Of a stretch of 64,000 nt of DNA, positions 49,985 to 59,226 are shown one piece after another. Made by a program: the position numbers and the translations under genes. The stretch is from Luteimonas aestuarii (GTDB taxonomy: Bacteria; Pseudomonadota; Gammaproteobacteria; Xanthomonadales; Xanthomonadaceae). The notes beneath the pieces were generated by a model, which was not told the origin of the DNA, searched no databases, and was given only the letters and a program-made list of their open reading frames with translations. The stretch's first letter is position 1; every line of letters begins with the position of its first letter. The stretch spans positions 62,001 to 126,000 of the forward strand of contig NZ_SMTF01000005.1 in assembly GCF_004357985.1 (NCBI RefSeq). The letters run 5' to 3'.

Positions 49985-52672
49985 ATGAAGGCTCCACGCC
50001 ACACCGTGCGCGGCACGTTCACCGCGCTCGCCGTTTCAACCCTCCTGGCGATCGCGATCCCCGCCGCGCAGGCCCGGCCCGCGCAGGTCGGCGGCGATGC
50101 GGAGGCCCTCGCCGCCGACCTCGTCGCGCGGCTCACGACGGACGAAAAGCTGGCGCAACTGCTCAACACCGCGCCCGCCATCCCGCGGCTCGACGTGCCC
50201 CGCTACAACTGGTGGACCGAGTCGCTGCACGGCGCGATGGGCGCGCTGCCCACCACCAACTTCCCCCAGCCCATCGGGCTTGCGGCCACGTTCGACGATG
50301 CGCTGGTGCAGCGCGTGGCCGGGGTGATCAGCACCGAAGTGCGCGGCCTGCATGCACTGGCGCGGCAGACGGGGCGCACCGGCCGCATCGGTACCGGGCT
50401 CAACACCTGGTCGCCGAACATCAATATCTTCCGCGACCCGCGCTGGGGCCGCGGCCAGGAAACCTATGGCGAAGACCCCTTCCTCGCCGCGCGCATGGGC
50501 GTGGCCTACGTGCGCGGCGTGCAGGGCGACCATCCCGAGTGGCTGGACATCGTGGCCACGCCCAAGCACTACGCCGTGCACAGCGGGCCGGAATCCACCC
50601 GGCACGAAGCCAACGTGTTCGTGTCGCGCCGCGACCTGGAGGACACCTACCTGCCGGCATTCCGCGCCGCCATCGTCGAGGGACGCGCCGGTTCGATCAT
50701 GTGCGCCTACAACCGCGTCGATGGCCTGCCCGCCTGCGCCAGCGACCTGTTGCTGGGCGACATCCTGCGCAACGACTGGGGCTTCACCGGCTACGTGGTC
50801 TCCGACTGCGACGCCGTGAGCGACATCCGCCTGCACCACCGCTTCGCGCCCGACGCCGCCACGGCCGTCGCGGCGGCCATGCGCGCCGGCGTGGACAACG
50901 AGTGCAGCGGCGCCACGCTTACCGACAGCGCCAACCTCGAGCAGCCCTGGCGCGATGCCCTGGCACGCGGCCTGATCACCCTGGCCGACGTCGACCGGGC
51001 CCTGGTACGTCTGTTCGCCGCGCGCTTGCGCACCGGCGACCTGCCCGGCCTGCGCCCGCTGTCCACCGACAGCGTGTCGCCGGAGGATGTCGGTGCGCCC
51101 GCGCATGCCGAACTCGCGCTCGAGGCCGCTGAAAAGAGCCTGGTGCTGCTGAAGAACGACGGCGTGCTGCCGCTCGCGGGCACGCCGCGGATCGCGGTGA
51201 TCGGCCCCCTGGGCGATGCCACCCGCGTGCTGCGTGGCAACTACTCCTCGCCGCAGTCTGCGCCGCCCATCTCCGTACTCGAAGGCCTGCGCCGCGCGAT
51301 GCCGGACGCGCAGGTCCGCCACGTGCCGTTCGGCGCCACCTACACCGACGGCGACCCGGTGCCCACCAGCGCCCTGCGCACGCCCGATGGCGCACCGGGG
51401 CTGCTGGCCCGCTACTACAACGCCGCCGCCGTGCCGCCGACACGTTTCGGCGAGGGCGAGCTGGACGCATGGGTGGAGCGCATCGGCTTCGATGCCGAAC
51501 CGATCGTCAGTCGCACCGAGCCCGACGTGAACTCGCGCAGCCTCGACCTCGCACAGGTGCACGACGTGCATCGCGTGGAATGGCGCGGCTACCTGGTGCC
51601 GCCGGTGAGCGGCACGTATCGGCTGGGACTGGGCGGCTTCAACGGCGAGATGAGCTTCGACGGCAAGCCCTTCGTCGACCTGCGCGGCGCGTCGTGGAAC
51701 AGCCTGCCGACGATGAAGACCGTGCGCCTTGAGGGTGGCCGCCAGTACCCGGTCACCGTCACCACCGAGGCGCGCGTGCTCACCGGCATCGGCATGGTCT
51801 GGAAGCGCATTTCGGAGACGCCCGGGGACGACCTGCGCGCCGCCGCTGCCGACAGTGACGTGCTGGTCGCCGTGGTCGGCCTCACGTCGGATCTCGAGGC
51901 CGAGGAAGCACCGATCGAGGTGCCCGGGTTCAAGGGCGGCGACAAGACATCGCTCGACCTGTTGGCCGACCAGCAGGCGCTGCTGGAAGCGGCGAAAGCC
52001 ACCGGCAAGCCGCTGGTGGTGGTGCTGATGAACGGCAGCCAGGTCAATCTCGCATGGGCACGCGAACACGCCGACGCGATCATCGAAGCCTGGTATCCCG
52101 GCCAGTCCGGCGGCCTCGCCGTGGCCAACGTCATCGCCGGCATCACCAACCCGGGCGGGCGACTGCCGCTCACCTTCTACCGCTCGGTCGACGACCTGCC
52201 GCCGTTCGGCGACTACGACATGCGCGGCCGCACCTATCGCTACTTCGAAGGCACGCCGGTGTATCCCTTCGGCCACGGCCTGAGCTACACGCGATTCGAT
52301 TACGCGCCACTGGTCGTGCAGGCCAACGGCCGGGATGCCGGCGAAGGCCTGCGCGTCACCACCGAAGTCCGCAACACCGGCGATCGCGCCGGCGACGAGG
52401 TCGCGCAGTTGTACCTCGATTTCCCCGACCTTGAAGGCGTCCCGCGCATCGCCCTGCGTGGCTTCCGGCGCGTAACGCTTGCGCCCGGCGAAGCGCGCAC
52501 GCTGCAGTTCGACCTCGACCCGCGCGATCTCAGCGCGGTGGACGCGGCCGGCGACCGGCAGGTGATGCCGGGACGCTACCGCGTATTCGTGGGCGGTGGA
52601 CAGCCGGGCGATGGCGTGGCCGGGCACCATGCCGAGTTCCAGGTCCTGCGCACGCACCCGGTGCCGCGCTGA
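49985..52672 (+). CDS. GH3 beta-glucosidase/xylosidase with PA14 domain, secreted
   Basis: An 895-residue exported enzyme that hydrolyses terminal beta-linked sugars from oligosaccharides. The signal peptide ends PAAQA. The GH3 (alpha/beta)8 barrel (about 35-330) contains YNWWTESLHGAMG and IGTGLNTWSPNINIFRDPRWGR. Its nucleophile is Asp274 in VVSDCDAVSDI, replacing the usual SDW. Then comes the second GH3 domain (about 340-440) with LVLLKNDGVLPL, a PA14 insertion (about 469-605), and more of the alpha/beta domain with NPGGRLPLTFYRS. A C-terminal fibronectin-III-like domain follows (RTYRYFEGTPVYPFGHGLSYTRF...). The PA14 part probably binds carbohydrate. GAGAGG precedes the ATG. Confidence 0.95.
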   Translation: MKAPRHTVRGTFTALAVSTLLAIAIPAAQARPAQVGGDAEALAADLVARLTTDEKLAQLLNTAPAIPRLDVPRYNWWTESLHGAMGALPTTNFPQPIGLAATFDDALVQRVAGVISTEVRGLHALARQTGRTGRIGTGLNTWSPNINIFRDPRWGRGQETYGEDPFLAARMGVAYVRGVQGDHPEWLDIVATPKHYAVHSGPESTRHEANVFVSRRDLEDTYLPAFRAAIVEGRAGSIMCAYNRVDGLPACASDLLLGDILRNDWGFTGYVVSDCDAVSDIRLHHRFAPDAATAVAAAMRAGVDNECSGATLTDSANLEQPWRDALARGLITLADVDRALVRLFAARLRTGDLPGLRPLSTDSVSPEDVGAPAHAELALEAAEKSLVLLKNDGVLPLAGTPRIAVIGPLGDATRVLRGNYSSPQSAPPISVLEGLRRAMPDAQVRHVPFGATYTDGDPVPTSALRTPDGAPGLLARYYNAAAVPPTRFGEGELDAWVERIGFDAEPIVSRTEPDVNSRSLDLAQVHDVHRVEWRGYLVPPVSGTYRLGLGGFNGEMSFDGKPFVDLRGASWNSLPTMKTVRLEGGRQYPVTVTTEARVLTGIGMVWKRISETPGDDLRAAAADSDVLVAVVGLTSDLEAEEAPIEVPGFKGGDKTSLDLLADQQALLEAAKATGKPLVVVLMNGSQVNLAWAREHADAIIEAWYPGQSGGLAVANVIAGITNPGGRLPLTFYRSVDDLPPFGDYDMRGRTYRYFEGTPVYPFGHGLSYTRFDYAPLVVQANGRDAGEGLRVTTEVRNTGDRAGDEVAQLYLDFPDLEGVPRIALRGFRRVTLAPGEARTLQFDLDPRDLSAVDAAGDRQVMPGRYRVFVGGGQPGDGVAGHHAEFQVLRTHPVPR

Positions 52673-52765
52673 GGGGCATACCACGGCGCTGCAGGCGCAG
52701 GACCCTCGCGCGTGCCGGATTCCGCCCCGCTTTGCGTTGGCACCAGCAAATACGCGGAGTCCGTG

Positions 52766-53950
52766 ATGCCCACCTACCGCACCCCAGGCGTCTATGTCGA
52801 AGAAGTCGGCTTGCGCACGGAGACCATCACCGGCGTCGACACCACCACTTGCGCCTTCGTTGGCCCCACCCATGCCGCTCTTGCGCCGGGTGAGCCGCCG
52901 CCGCTGCTGACCAGCGTCGCGGAGTTCGAACGCCACTATGGCGATGCCGCGGACCTGTCATTCGAAGGCCACGCAACGCCGCACTATCTCGCGCATGCCG
53001 TGCGCGCGTTCTTCGCCGAAGGCGGGCGCCGCCTGCACGTCTCGCCGGTGGCACGTGCGGTCGAATGCGGCGGACGCGATCGCCCATTCGAAGTGAGCGA
53101 CTACGCCCATGCCTTGCGCGCCCTGGAGGCCGTGGAGGACATCCGCACCGTGGCCGCGCCTGGCGCCACGGAATGGTGCGACGATCCCGCCGCGCTGGCG
53201 CAAGCGCTGATCACGCATGCCGCGCAACCGCGCATGCACCGCTTCGCGGTCCTGGATGCACCACGCGGCGCCGGCACCGAAAGCGTGCTGGACCTGCGGC
53301 GCAAGCTGGAAAGCCCGCACGCGGCGCTCTACTACCCCTGGGTCGAAACGCGTGGCACGGACGCCACGGGAGCACCCGCCCGGTTGCTGCAGCCGCCCTC
53401 CGGCTTCGTGTGCGGGGTGTACGCACGCAACGATGTCGAACGCGGGGTGCATGTTGCCGCCGCGAACCAGGCGTTGCGGTCGGCAACGGGTTTCGAGCGC
53501 ACCATCACCACGCCACAGCAGGAGCAATTGAACCCGGAAGGCGTGAACTGCCTGCGCAGCTTCCCCGGCCGCGGGCACCGGGTATGGGGTAGCCGCACCA
53601 CCTCGTCGAGCCCCGAATGGATCTACGTCAACGTCCGACGCTACATCGACTACGTGGAAGCATCGATCGGCCGTGGCCTGGACTGGGTGTCGCTTGAGGA
53701 AAATGGCCCATCGCTCTGGGTGAAGGTACGTGGCGCGATCGAGGAGTTCCTTGCACGGGAATGGACGAAGGGCACGCTGGCGGGCACCCGTCCGGACCAC
53801 GCATGGTTCGTCCGCTGCGATGCCGGCACCATGACGGACGCCGATGTCGCCGGTGGCCGCGTCGTCGCCATCGTCGGGCTGGCGATGCTCAAGCCGGCCG
53901 AATTCATCCTCCTGCGCGTGGCCTTGGCGTCGCGTCCGGGGCGCGGCTGA
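52766..53950 (+). CDS. orphan phage/contractile tail sheath protein
   Basis: A 394-residue protein of the contractile-tail sheath family, as in phage P2 FI and in R-pyocins and type VI-like particles. The hallmark N-terminus PTYRTPGVYVEEVG is intact. The core has PHYLAHAVRAFFAEGGRRLHVS, VNVRRYIDYVEASIGRGLDWV and the C-terminal arm VRGAIEEFLAREWTKGTLAG, MTDADVAGGRVVAIVGLAMLKPAEFI. The length fits short sheaths. No tube, baseplate, tape-measure or lysis gene lies nearby. GGAG precedes the ATG. GC content and codon use match the flanks, so it appears domesticated. A small hypothetical gene follows 79 bp later. Confidence 0.9.
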   Translation: MPTYRTPGVYVEEVGLRTETITGVDTTTCAFVGPTHAALAPGEPPPLLTSVAEFERHYGDAADLSFEGHATPHYLAHAVRAFFAEGGRRLHVSPVARAVECGGRDRPFEVSDYAHALRALEAVEDIRTVAAPGATEWCDDPAALAQALITHAAQPRMHRFAVLDAPRGAGTESVLDLRRKLESPHAALYYPWVETRGTDATGAPARLLQPPSGFVCGVYARNDVERGVHVAAANQALRSATGFERTITTPQQEQLNPEGVNCLRSFPGRGHRVWGSRTTSSSPEWIYVNVRRYIDYVEASIGRGLDWVSLEENGPSLWVKVRGAIEEFLAREWTKGTLAGTRPDHAWFVRCDAGTMTDADVAGGRVVAIVGLAMLKPAEFILLRVALASRPGRG

Positions 53951-54029
53951 CGCGCGATGGCGCGACGCATACCGTGGCCGCTGGAGATCGGCGAGAATCA
54001 ACGCCCATCGGACACGCCGGGACCACGCC

Positions 54030-54281
54030 ATGCGCGACGCCACCACCATCGCCATCGGCGAGATATACCAAGGCATTCGCCACGAGCACTGGCATGGCAA
54101 GACGTTCCGCCAGTTCTGGGAATGGTTCAACGGGCGCTGCATCCAGATCGTGGGCGCGGCCGGGGCCGATGAACTCGACGCACTCGACACCGCGCTGATG
54201 GATGTGCGCGCGGCGGTGGAGGAAGCGGGTTACCTGGTGTCGTCCGACCGGCTGGACGAGCGGATCACGCCGGCGGACTGA
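54030..54281 (+). CDS. hypothetical protein after the tail sheath
   Basis: An 83-residue soluble protein: RDATTIAIGEIYQGIRHEHWHGKTFRQFWEWFNGRCIQIVGAAGADELDAL, then DTALMDVRAAVEEAGYLV. No family recognised. The ATG at 54030 lacks a strong ribosome site. It follows the tail-sheath gene by 79 bp on the same strand and may be its partner, but that is only positional. Confidence 0.6.
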   Translation: MRDATTIAIGEIYQGIRHEHWHGKTFRQFWEWFNGRCIQIVGAAGADELDALDTALMDVRAAVEEAGYLVSSDRLDERITPAD

Positions 54282-54286
54282 CGCGG

Positions 54287-54475
54287 CTATGCGTCGTCCT
54301 GCGCCTGCACCTGCACCGAGGCATCGCCATCCTCATCCACGTCCAGCAACACGGTGATCGGCCGGCAGCAGACGTGGCAGTCCTCGATGTAGTGCTGCGC
54401 GCCCGCGCTGGCATCCAGCGCCAGGCTGATGACTTCACCGCAGTAAGGGCACGTGACGTCCTGCAGGTCGAGCAT
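54287..54475 (-). CDS. CPXCG-motif small zinc-ribbon protein
   Basis: A 62-residue protein with two Cys pairs, VTCPYCGEVIS near the start and EDCHVCCRPIT in the middle, giving a zinc ribbon typical of the CPXCG-motif cysteine-rich family. The end is acidic. CACCGAGGCCACC precedes the ATG. The role is unknown; such small ribbons often act in nucleic-acid or redox complexes. Confidence 0.88.
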   Translation of the reverse strand: MLDLQDVTCPYCGEVISLALDASAGAQHYIEDCHVCCRPITVLLDVDEDGDASVQVQAQDDA

Positions 54476-54787
54476 GGTGGCCTCGGTGCCGGCGGTGGCG
54501 GGATGTTCGACAAGGTGACGGCGCCGGGATGGATGCGATCGTCGTCGATCCACGCAACGCGTGTCCAGATGGCCGCATCTCGGTGCAGGTGCCTGCCCGC
54601 TGCGCTCCGAGGAGTCCAACGTGCCGCCAGCGCGGTGACGGGCGGCCTGCCTGACCCGCGGCATCGCGAGACGCACGCCGGAAACAACCGTGCCGCAGAC
54701 CCGGAGGCCTGCGGCACGTCGATCTTGCTCGTCGCGTCGAGGAGCGATGCCCGCATCGCTGCGGGCAGCCTCCTGCTGATGCGAGGA
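54476..54787. other. intergenic region with a hairpin, no gene
   Basis: A 312-bp gap between the zinc-ribbon and BON genes, both on the minus strand. It contains a 10-bp hairpin at 54689-54718 (listed as terminator). The rest has no supported gene. Confidence 0.55.
54689..54718 (-). terminator. hairpin after the BON gene
   Basis: Stem CGTGCCGCAG (54689-54698) against CTGCGGCACG (54709-54718) with a 10-base loop. It lies 70 bp downstream of the BON gene on the minus strand and is followed there by GTTGTTTCC. Confidence 0.65.
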
Positions 54788-55246
54788 TTAGCGTGCGACC
54801 AGCGCCGTGTTGTTGACGTCGGTCACGCCCTCGATCTCGCGCGCGATGCGGGTCGCGTGCTCGACCTGGGACTGCTGCTCGACGTCACCCGACAGCGTGA
54901 CCACGCCGTTGACGGTCTCGACGTTGATGTCCAGGCCCGACACGTCCGAGTCGGCCAGCAGCGAGGACTTCACCTTGGTGGTGATCCATGTGTCATTGAC
55001 CGGCTGGTCGGACTCGCGGTCCAGCATCCCGTCCTGCGCAGCGTCGGCCGAGTAAAGCGAATCCTGCGCCGCCGGATCGTTCACCATCGGATCGTTCGCC
55101 GCGGTGCCTGCCGGCGGGATCGTGTCGGCCGGGGTCTGGTCGACCGGCTGCATCGCGGTGCGGTCCTCGGCGTTCCTGTCGGCGCAGCCAACGGCGAACG
55201 CCATGGCGGAAGTCAGGGCAATGGCGAGGGGGAGGCGGGTATTCAT
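54788..55246 (-). CDS. BON-domain lipoprotein
   Basis: A 152-residue lipoprotein: signal with lipobox AVGC, an Asp/Ala/Pro-rich spacer, and one BON domain (about 82-150) with NDTWITTKVKSSLLADSDVSGLDINVETVNGVVTLSGDVEQQSQ. BON domains bind phospholipid membranes; such proteins (OsmY type) protect against osmotic shock. The ATG at 55246 is preceded by ACAGACG, a weak ribosome site. Confidence 0.9.
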   Translation of the reverse strand: MNTRLPLAIALTSAMAFAVGCADRNAEDRTAMQPVDQTPADTIPPAGTAANDPMVNDPAAQDSLYSADAAQDGMLDRESDQPVNDTWITTKVKSSLLADSDVSGLDINVETVNGVVTLSGDVEQQSQVEHATRIAREIEGVTDVNNTALVAR

Positions 55247-55532
55247 CGTCTGTGCTCCAAGCGTGGAAAGTGGGCGCAGTGTGGTGCGGCGGGTGTCCAC
55301 GACGCGTGACCGGAAACGTCCGATGCGTTAAGGAAGCGCTGTTTCCGCATGACGAATGCCAACGGTTGCTGACTGCGGCCCTTGCCGCGCCACGTCACGC
55401 AGCCGGCGTGCAGCGCCATGCCGCGAAAGGCGGTGCCGTTGCGCGACCCGTCACGCATTCATGCAAAAGGTGCCGCTGCCTGTGTGGCTCGCTCCACATG
55501 CCAGGACAATGCAGCGTCGGCTCCACGCACCC

Positions 55533-56357
55533 TCAGTGCGAACCCGCCGCCCTGCGCCGATGCGACAACAGCCACGGTGCCAGGTCCGGTTCGGCATAGG
55601 CACGATCCCACGCATCGTGGCCGACGCCGCTGTATTCGGTCAGCCGCACCTCGCCGCCCGCTGCCTCCAGTGCGGCGCGCATCCTGCGCGGACCGTGCAC
55701 CGACGCCACGTCGTCGGCATCGCCGTGCAGCATCCACACCGGGAGGTGGCGCAGGCGCTGCGCAATCGCATCGAATGGCTCCGCAGGGTCGTGCGGGTCC
55801 AGCGTGGCCGTGTGCATGCGCCCATCGCCTTCCACGTTGACGCCGGTCGCATCGCGCGTCACCGATCCGCTCACCGGCACCAGCGCGGCGAACACGTCCG
55901 GGGGCTTGCCCGCCAGGCTCCATGCGCCTTCCGCACCGAGCGACAGCCCGGTGACATAGATGCGTTCGCGGTCGCCACCGAACGCCACCACGGCATCCTC
56001 CAGCGCCGCCATCGCGGCCTCGGTCGTGGCGTACGCCCAGCGCCGCTCCGACGGAGCCTGCGGCATCACCACGAGGAACGGGAACCGCGTGCGGTCCTGG
56101 CGGATCGCCGCAGGCAGGCCGGTGATGGTCTGTCGCAATCCGTCACCGCCACGCTCCCCCGCGCCATGCAGGAAGAGGATGACAGGCAGCGCGTCGTCCC
56201 CGCCTTCCGGCGGCACGTACACCTGGTACGGCCAGCGCTGGCCCGCCAGCTCCACCGTGCGGTCGAGGAACCCACCTTGCCGCGCTTCGCCCGCCACCGC
56301 GCCAAGGGCCGCCAGCCAGAGCAGGCACCCCAGTGCGACCATGCCGATCTTGTGCAT
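55533..56357 (-). CDS. secreted alpha/beta hydrolase, phospholipase/carboxylesterase-like
   Basis: A 274-residue exported esterase. Signal peptide ends GAVAGEA. FLDRTVELAGQRWPYQVYVPPEGGDDALPVILFLHGAGERGGDG carries the oxyanion loop, IYVTGLSLGAEGAWSLA the nucleophile Ser (GxSxG), LHGDADDVASV the acidic residue, and GVGHDAW the catalytic His. This matches dienelactone-hydrolase or PHB-depolymerase-like esterases. GGAGGTGGCGG precedes the ATG at 56357. The substrate is unknown. Confidence 0.88.
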   Translation of the reverse strand: MHKIGMVALGCLLWLAALGAVAGEARQGGFLDRTVELAGQRWPYQVYVPPEGGDDALPVILFLHGAGERGGDGLRQTITGLPAAIRQDRTRFPFLVVMPQAPSERRWAYATTEAAMAALEDAVVAFGGDRERIYVTGLSLGAEGAWSLAGKPPDVFAALVPVSGSVTRDATGVNVEGDGRMHTATLDPHDPAEPFDAIAQRLRHLPVWMLHGDADDVASVHGPRRMRAALEAAGGEVRLTEYSGVGHDAWDRAYAEPDLAPWLLSHRRRAAGSH

Positions 56358-56459
56358 CCGCCACCTCCAACGGGATCAGCGGTTCGATGCCGGCCGCATC
56401 GCAAAGGTTGCCTGCAGCCACCGCCATCGCCCGGCGCGGAACCCGCGCCCCCACCGCGA

Positions 56460-57203
56460 TCAATCCGCCCGCACGAAGGCCTGGTAATCCTCGAGGGTGT
56501 CCGCCACGCTGGCTTCGAACAGGCGCGTGCCGGCGTCCACCGACGCCAGCGACGGGTCGGAGCCGATGCGGCCATCGGGGAAGCGCCGTCGATAGTCCGC
56601 GGCATCGGCAAATCCGCTGCTGGGCGCGAGGCGCGGCTCCAGCGTCATCGGCCGCGCGCAATCGGGATACGCGTGCCAGGTCAGCGAGATTTCCGATGGG
56701 GTGGCATGGCTGCCCTCGCTGTCGGCGAACAGTTCGCGCGACAGCACCTGCACGCGCTGGCCCATGTACCAGTTGGCGAACCTGAGCGCGGGCATGGCGT
56801 CCTCGCGCCCGCTGAAGCTGTTGTCGGAATGGATCTCGGCGAACGCCGCGTTCGCGGTGGCGACGTTGCCGCCGTGGCCGTTGAGGAAGTACACGTGGCG
56901 GAACCCATGCCGCGCCAGCGACTGCACCACGTCGCGGATCACCGCGATCAGCGTGGTGGGGCGGAAGGCGATGGACCCCGGGAACCCGAGGTGGTGCTGG
57001 GCCATGCCGATGTTCAACGTCGGCGCCACCAGCGCACCGATGCGCTCGCCCACCGCATGCGCGACCACTTCGGGGCAGATGGCGTCGGTGCCGATCAGTC
57101 CGTTGGGGCCGTGCTGCTCGGTGGAACCGATCGGCACGAGGATGCCGGTCGAGTGCTGCAGGTAGTGCTGGATGTCAGGCCAGGTACTGAGCTGGAGGCG
57201 CAT
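56460..57203 (-). CDS. creatininase-family amidohydrolase
   Basis: A 247-residue enzyme of the creatininase/MftE-type family. Metal motifs: VPIGSTEQHGPNG (Glu, His) near residue 25, GTDAI (Asp), FLNGHGGNVATANAAFAEI (His) and SRELFADSEGSHATPSE (Glu). Family members hydrolyse creatinine or cleave modified peptides; here no creatine pathway is nearby, so the substrate is open. The ATG at 57203 starts MRLQLSTWPD. Confidence 0.9.
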   Translation of the reverse strand: MRLQLSTWPDIQHYLQHSTGILVPIGSTEQHGPNGLIGTDAICPEVVAHAVGERIGALVAPTLNIGMAQHHLGFPGSIAFRPTTLIAVIRDVVQSLARHGFRHVYFLNGHGGNVATANAAFAEIHSDNSFSGREDAMPALRFANWYMGQRVQVLSRELFADSEGSHATPSEISLTWHAYPDCARPMTLEPRLAPSSGFADAADYRRRFPDGRIGSDPSLASVDAGTRLFEASVADTLEDYQAFVRAD

Positions 57204-57421
57204 GGGGGCTTGGAGTGGCGGAAGCGGCGCTCAGGTTACGTGCCATCCACCGTGGCGGGCAAACCCGGCCGATGCACGACTCCTGCGCATCGGCTCGACC
57301 CGCGCATCCAATGCCGGCCTGAACCCGGGACTACCCGGTACACCCCAAGGGGGACCTGGTCGGCTCGCCTTGGACTCCCCGCCCTGCCTTGCCGGTGCGG
57401 GCTATCCTGCCGCGGAAGCAC

Positions 57422-58525
57422 ATGCCCCCGACGTTGATGCCTACGCCCGATCTCGATGCCCTCCGCCGGTACGCCATCGCACGCACGCTGTTCACGCCCA
57501 CCACCTTGGCGCATGCGATCCGACGCCTGGGCTTCGTGCAGGCCGACCCCATCCGCGCGCCGGCACGTGCGCAGGACCTGACCCTGCGCCATCGGGTGAA
57601 GGATTATCGCGCCGGCGACCTGGAGCGCCGCTACCCGCGCCTGGCGGTGGAAGAGGACTGCCTGGTCAACTACGGGTTCCTGCCGCGCGAGCACCTTGCG
57701 CTGCTGCATCCGCGGACGCCACGCCGTGCGTGGGATGCGAAGACGCGACAACGGGCGGCGGAGGTGCTGGCCTTCGTGCGCGAACACGGGCCAGTGCATC
57801 CGCGCCAGGTGGAGCAGCACTTCGCGCATGGCCGCGTGCGCAACTACTGGGGTGGCTCGAGCAACGCCACCACGCATCTGCTGGACGGCATGCACTACCG
57901 GGGGCTGTTGCGGGTCGCGCGCCGGGACGGTGGGACGCGTGTGTACGAAGCGGTTACACATCCCGCCGTCGATGACGGCCCGGAGCGGCGCGCATACCGT
58001 GCGACTGCACTGGTCGACCTGGTGCTGGACAAGTACGCGCCACTGCCTGCGGCCAGCCTGACCTACCTGGTCCGCTTGCTGGGTTACGGAGCGCCGCAGC
58101 TGGCGATGCAGGCCCAGGCCGCACTAAGGCATGCACGCGAACACTTGCCCAACGTCCGGATCGATGGCGTGACCTGGTACTGGCCCGCGGGCGAAGACCC
58201 GGCCTCGCGCCGCCATGCGGTGGATGCCTCGTTGCGCCTGCTCGCCCCGTTCGACCCGGTGGCCTGGGACCGGCGTCGCTTCACGATGCTGTGGGGCTGG
58301 ACCTACAAGTTCGAGGCCTACACGCCCGCGGCCAAGCGCCGGCTCGGCTACTACGCGCTGCCGATGCTGTGGCGCGAGCAAGTGATCGGCTGGGCCAACG
58401 TCGTCGTGCGCGATGGCCACCTGCAGCCGGATTTTGGCTATGTCGACGCCAAGCCCAAGGGGGCCGCGTTCCGGACCGCACTGGACGATGAAATGAAGCG
58501 TCTGTCGACGTTCCTTGGCATCTGA
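57422..58525 (+). CDS. YcaQ/AlkX-type DNA glycosylase, winged-helix
   Basis: A 367-residue protein of the HTH_42/YcaQ family, DNA glycosylases that unhook interstrand cross-links and alkylated bases. The N-terminal module shows IRRLGFVQADPIRAPARAQDLTLRHRV with the QxD-type active-site stretch, then YPRLAVEEDCLVNYGF and NYWGGSSNATTHLLDGMHYRGLLRVARRDGG, a winged helix. The C-terminal part has LLAPFDPVAWDRRRFTMLWGWTYKFEAYTPAAKR. The ATG at 57422 has GGAAGC upstream; a TTG 33 bases earlier is possible. Confidence 0.9.
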   Translation: MPPTLMPTPDLDALRRYAIARTLFTPTTLAHAIRRLGFVQADPIRAPARAQDLTLRHRVKDYRAGDLERRYPRLAVEEDCLVNYGFLPREHLALLHPRTPRRAWDAKTRQRAAEVLAFVREHGPVHPRQVEQHFAHGRVRNYWGGSSNATTHLLDGMHYRGLLRVARRDGGTRVYEAVTHPAVDDGPERRAYRATALVDLVLDKYAPLPAASLTYLVRLLGYGAPQLAMQAQAALRHAREHLPNVRIDGVTWYWPAGEDPASRRHAVDASLRLLAPFDPVAWDRRRFTMLWGWTYKFEAYTPAAKRRLGYYALPMLWREQVIGWANVVVRDGHLQPDFGYVDAKPKGAAFRTALDDEMKRLSTFLGI

Positions 58526-58626
58526 TGCCGGGCGTCGGAGGGTGAAGAGATCGGGATCGAAGCCGGTCGATTGCCTCCGCCCCCTTGGTCGTTGCGCCGC
58601 GAAGCAGCGTCGGCTCCGACGAACCG

Positions 58627-59052
58627 TCAGGTCTTGCAAGCCACTACGCGTACGTCGCTCGTTTCCGGCTCCCAAGGCGCCCGATAGATCTTGTCGCCAA
58701 AGCCCCAGTGGTATTCGAACTTGTCGCCGTCTGGCGTGAGTCCCATCGCCTTGATGGACGCTTGGCCGATGTCGTATCCCCACTCTTGCACGAGACGTTG
58801 AATTCGAATGGAAGTGCCGGGCTCCAGGGTTGTTTCAAGCCGGATCCGGGCAGATGCGTCATTGGCTGCGTCACGCGGATGCTCCATCAGCAGTTTCGTG
58901 GCCGTCTCCCCTCGTGTGTAGAGGCCAACCTCCTGCACCAGGATGACATCAGCCGGTACTTGCAGGGGCAGACAATTCCGATCGCCAAGGTCATGCACCC
59001 CTGCACAGCCGGAGAGCGCAACCAGAAGCAAGAGAAAAACCGGATGTCTCAT
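58627..59052 (-). CDS. small lipoprotein of unknown function
   Basis: A 141-residue lipoprotein (signal MRHPVFLLLLVALSGC, lipobox LSGC). The mature part has NCLPLQVPADVILVQEVGLYTRGETATKLL, then DGDKFEYHWGFGDKIYRAPWEPE, a compact beta fold. No family known. The DNA is less GC-biased than earlier genes, and the accessory-looking end of the window begins here. The ATG is at 59052. Confidence 0.7.
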   Translation of the reverse strand: MRHPVFLLLLVALSGCAGVHDLGDRNCLPLQVPADVILVQEVGLYTRGETATKLLMEHPRDAANDASARIRLETTLEPGTSIRIQRLVQEWGYDIGQASIKAMGLTPDGDKFEYHWGFGDKIYRAPWEPETSDVRVVACKT

Positions 59053-59226
59053 GTGAAATCCTAGGCCTGGAACAACCCGTGCCGCGAAGCGGCGTCGGCA
59101 TTGTACGAAGGGTCAGCGTACATCCTGCCCGACTGCAGTCAAATCGAAGCGCGACAGCGTTGGCAGAACAAGGCCGATAACGGGGAATCACCCGCCGCAG
59201 CTTGTTCGCTTCGTGTCCTGCCTTGC

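Noticed and set aside
50036-52936. A 966-codon open frame on the minus strand
   Set aside because: It lies opposite the GH3 glycosidase, lacks domains, and shows shadow-type composition.
52766-54281. A prophage or tailocin remnant
   Set aside because: Apart from the sheath gene no phage gene, integrase, attachment repeat or compositional break was found.
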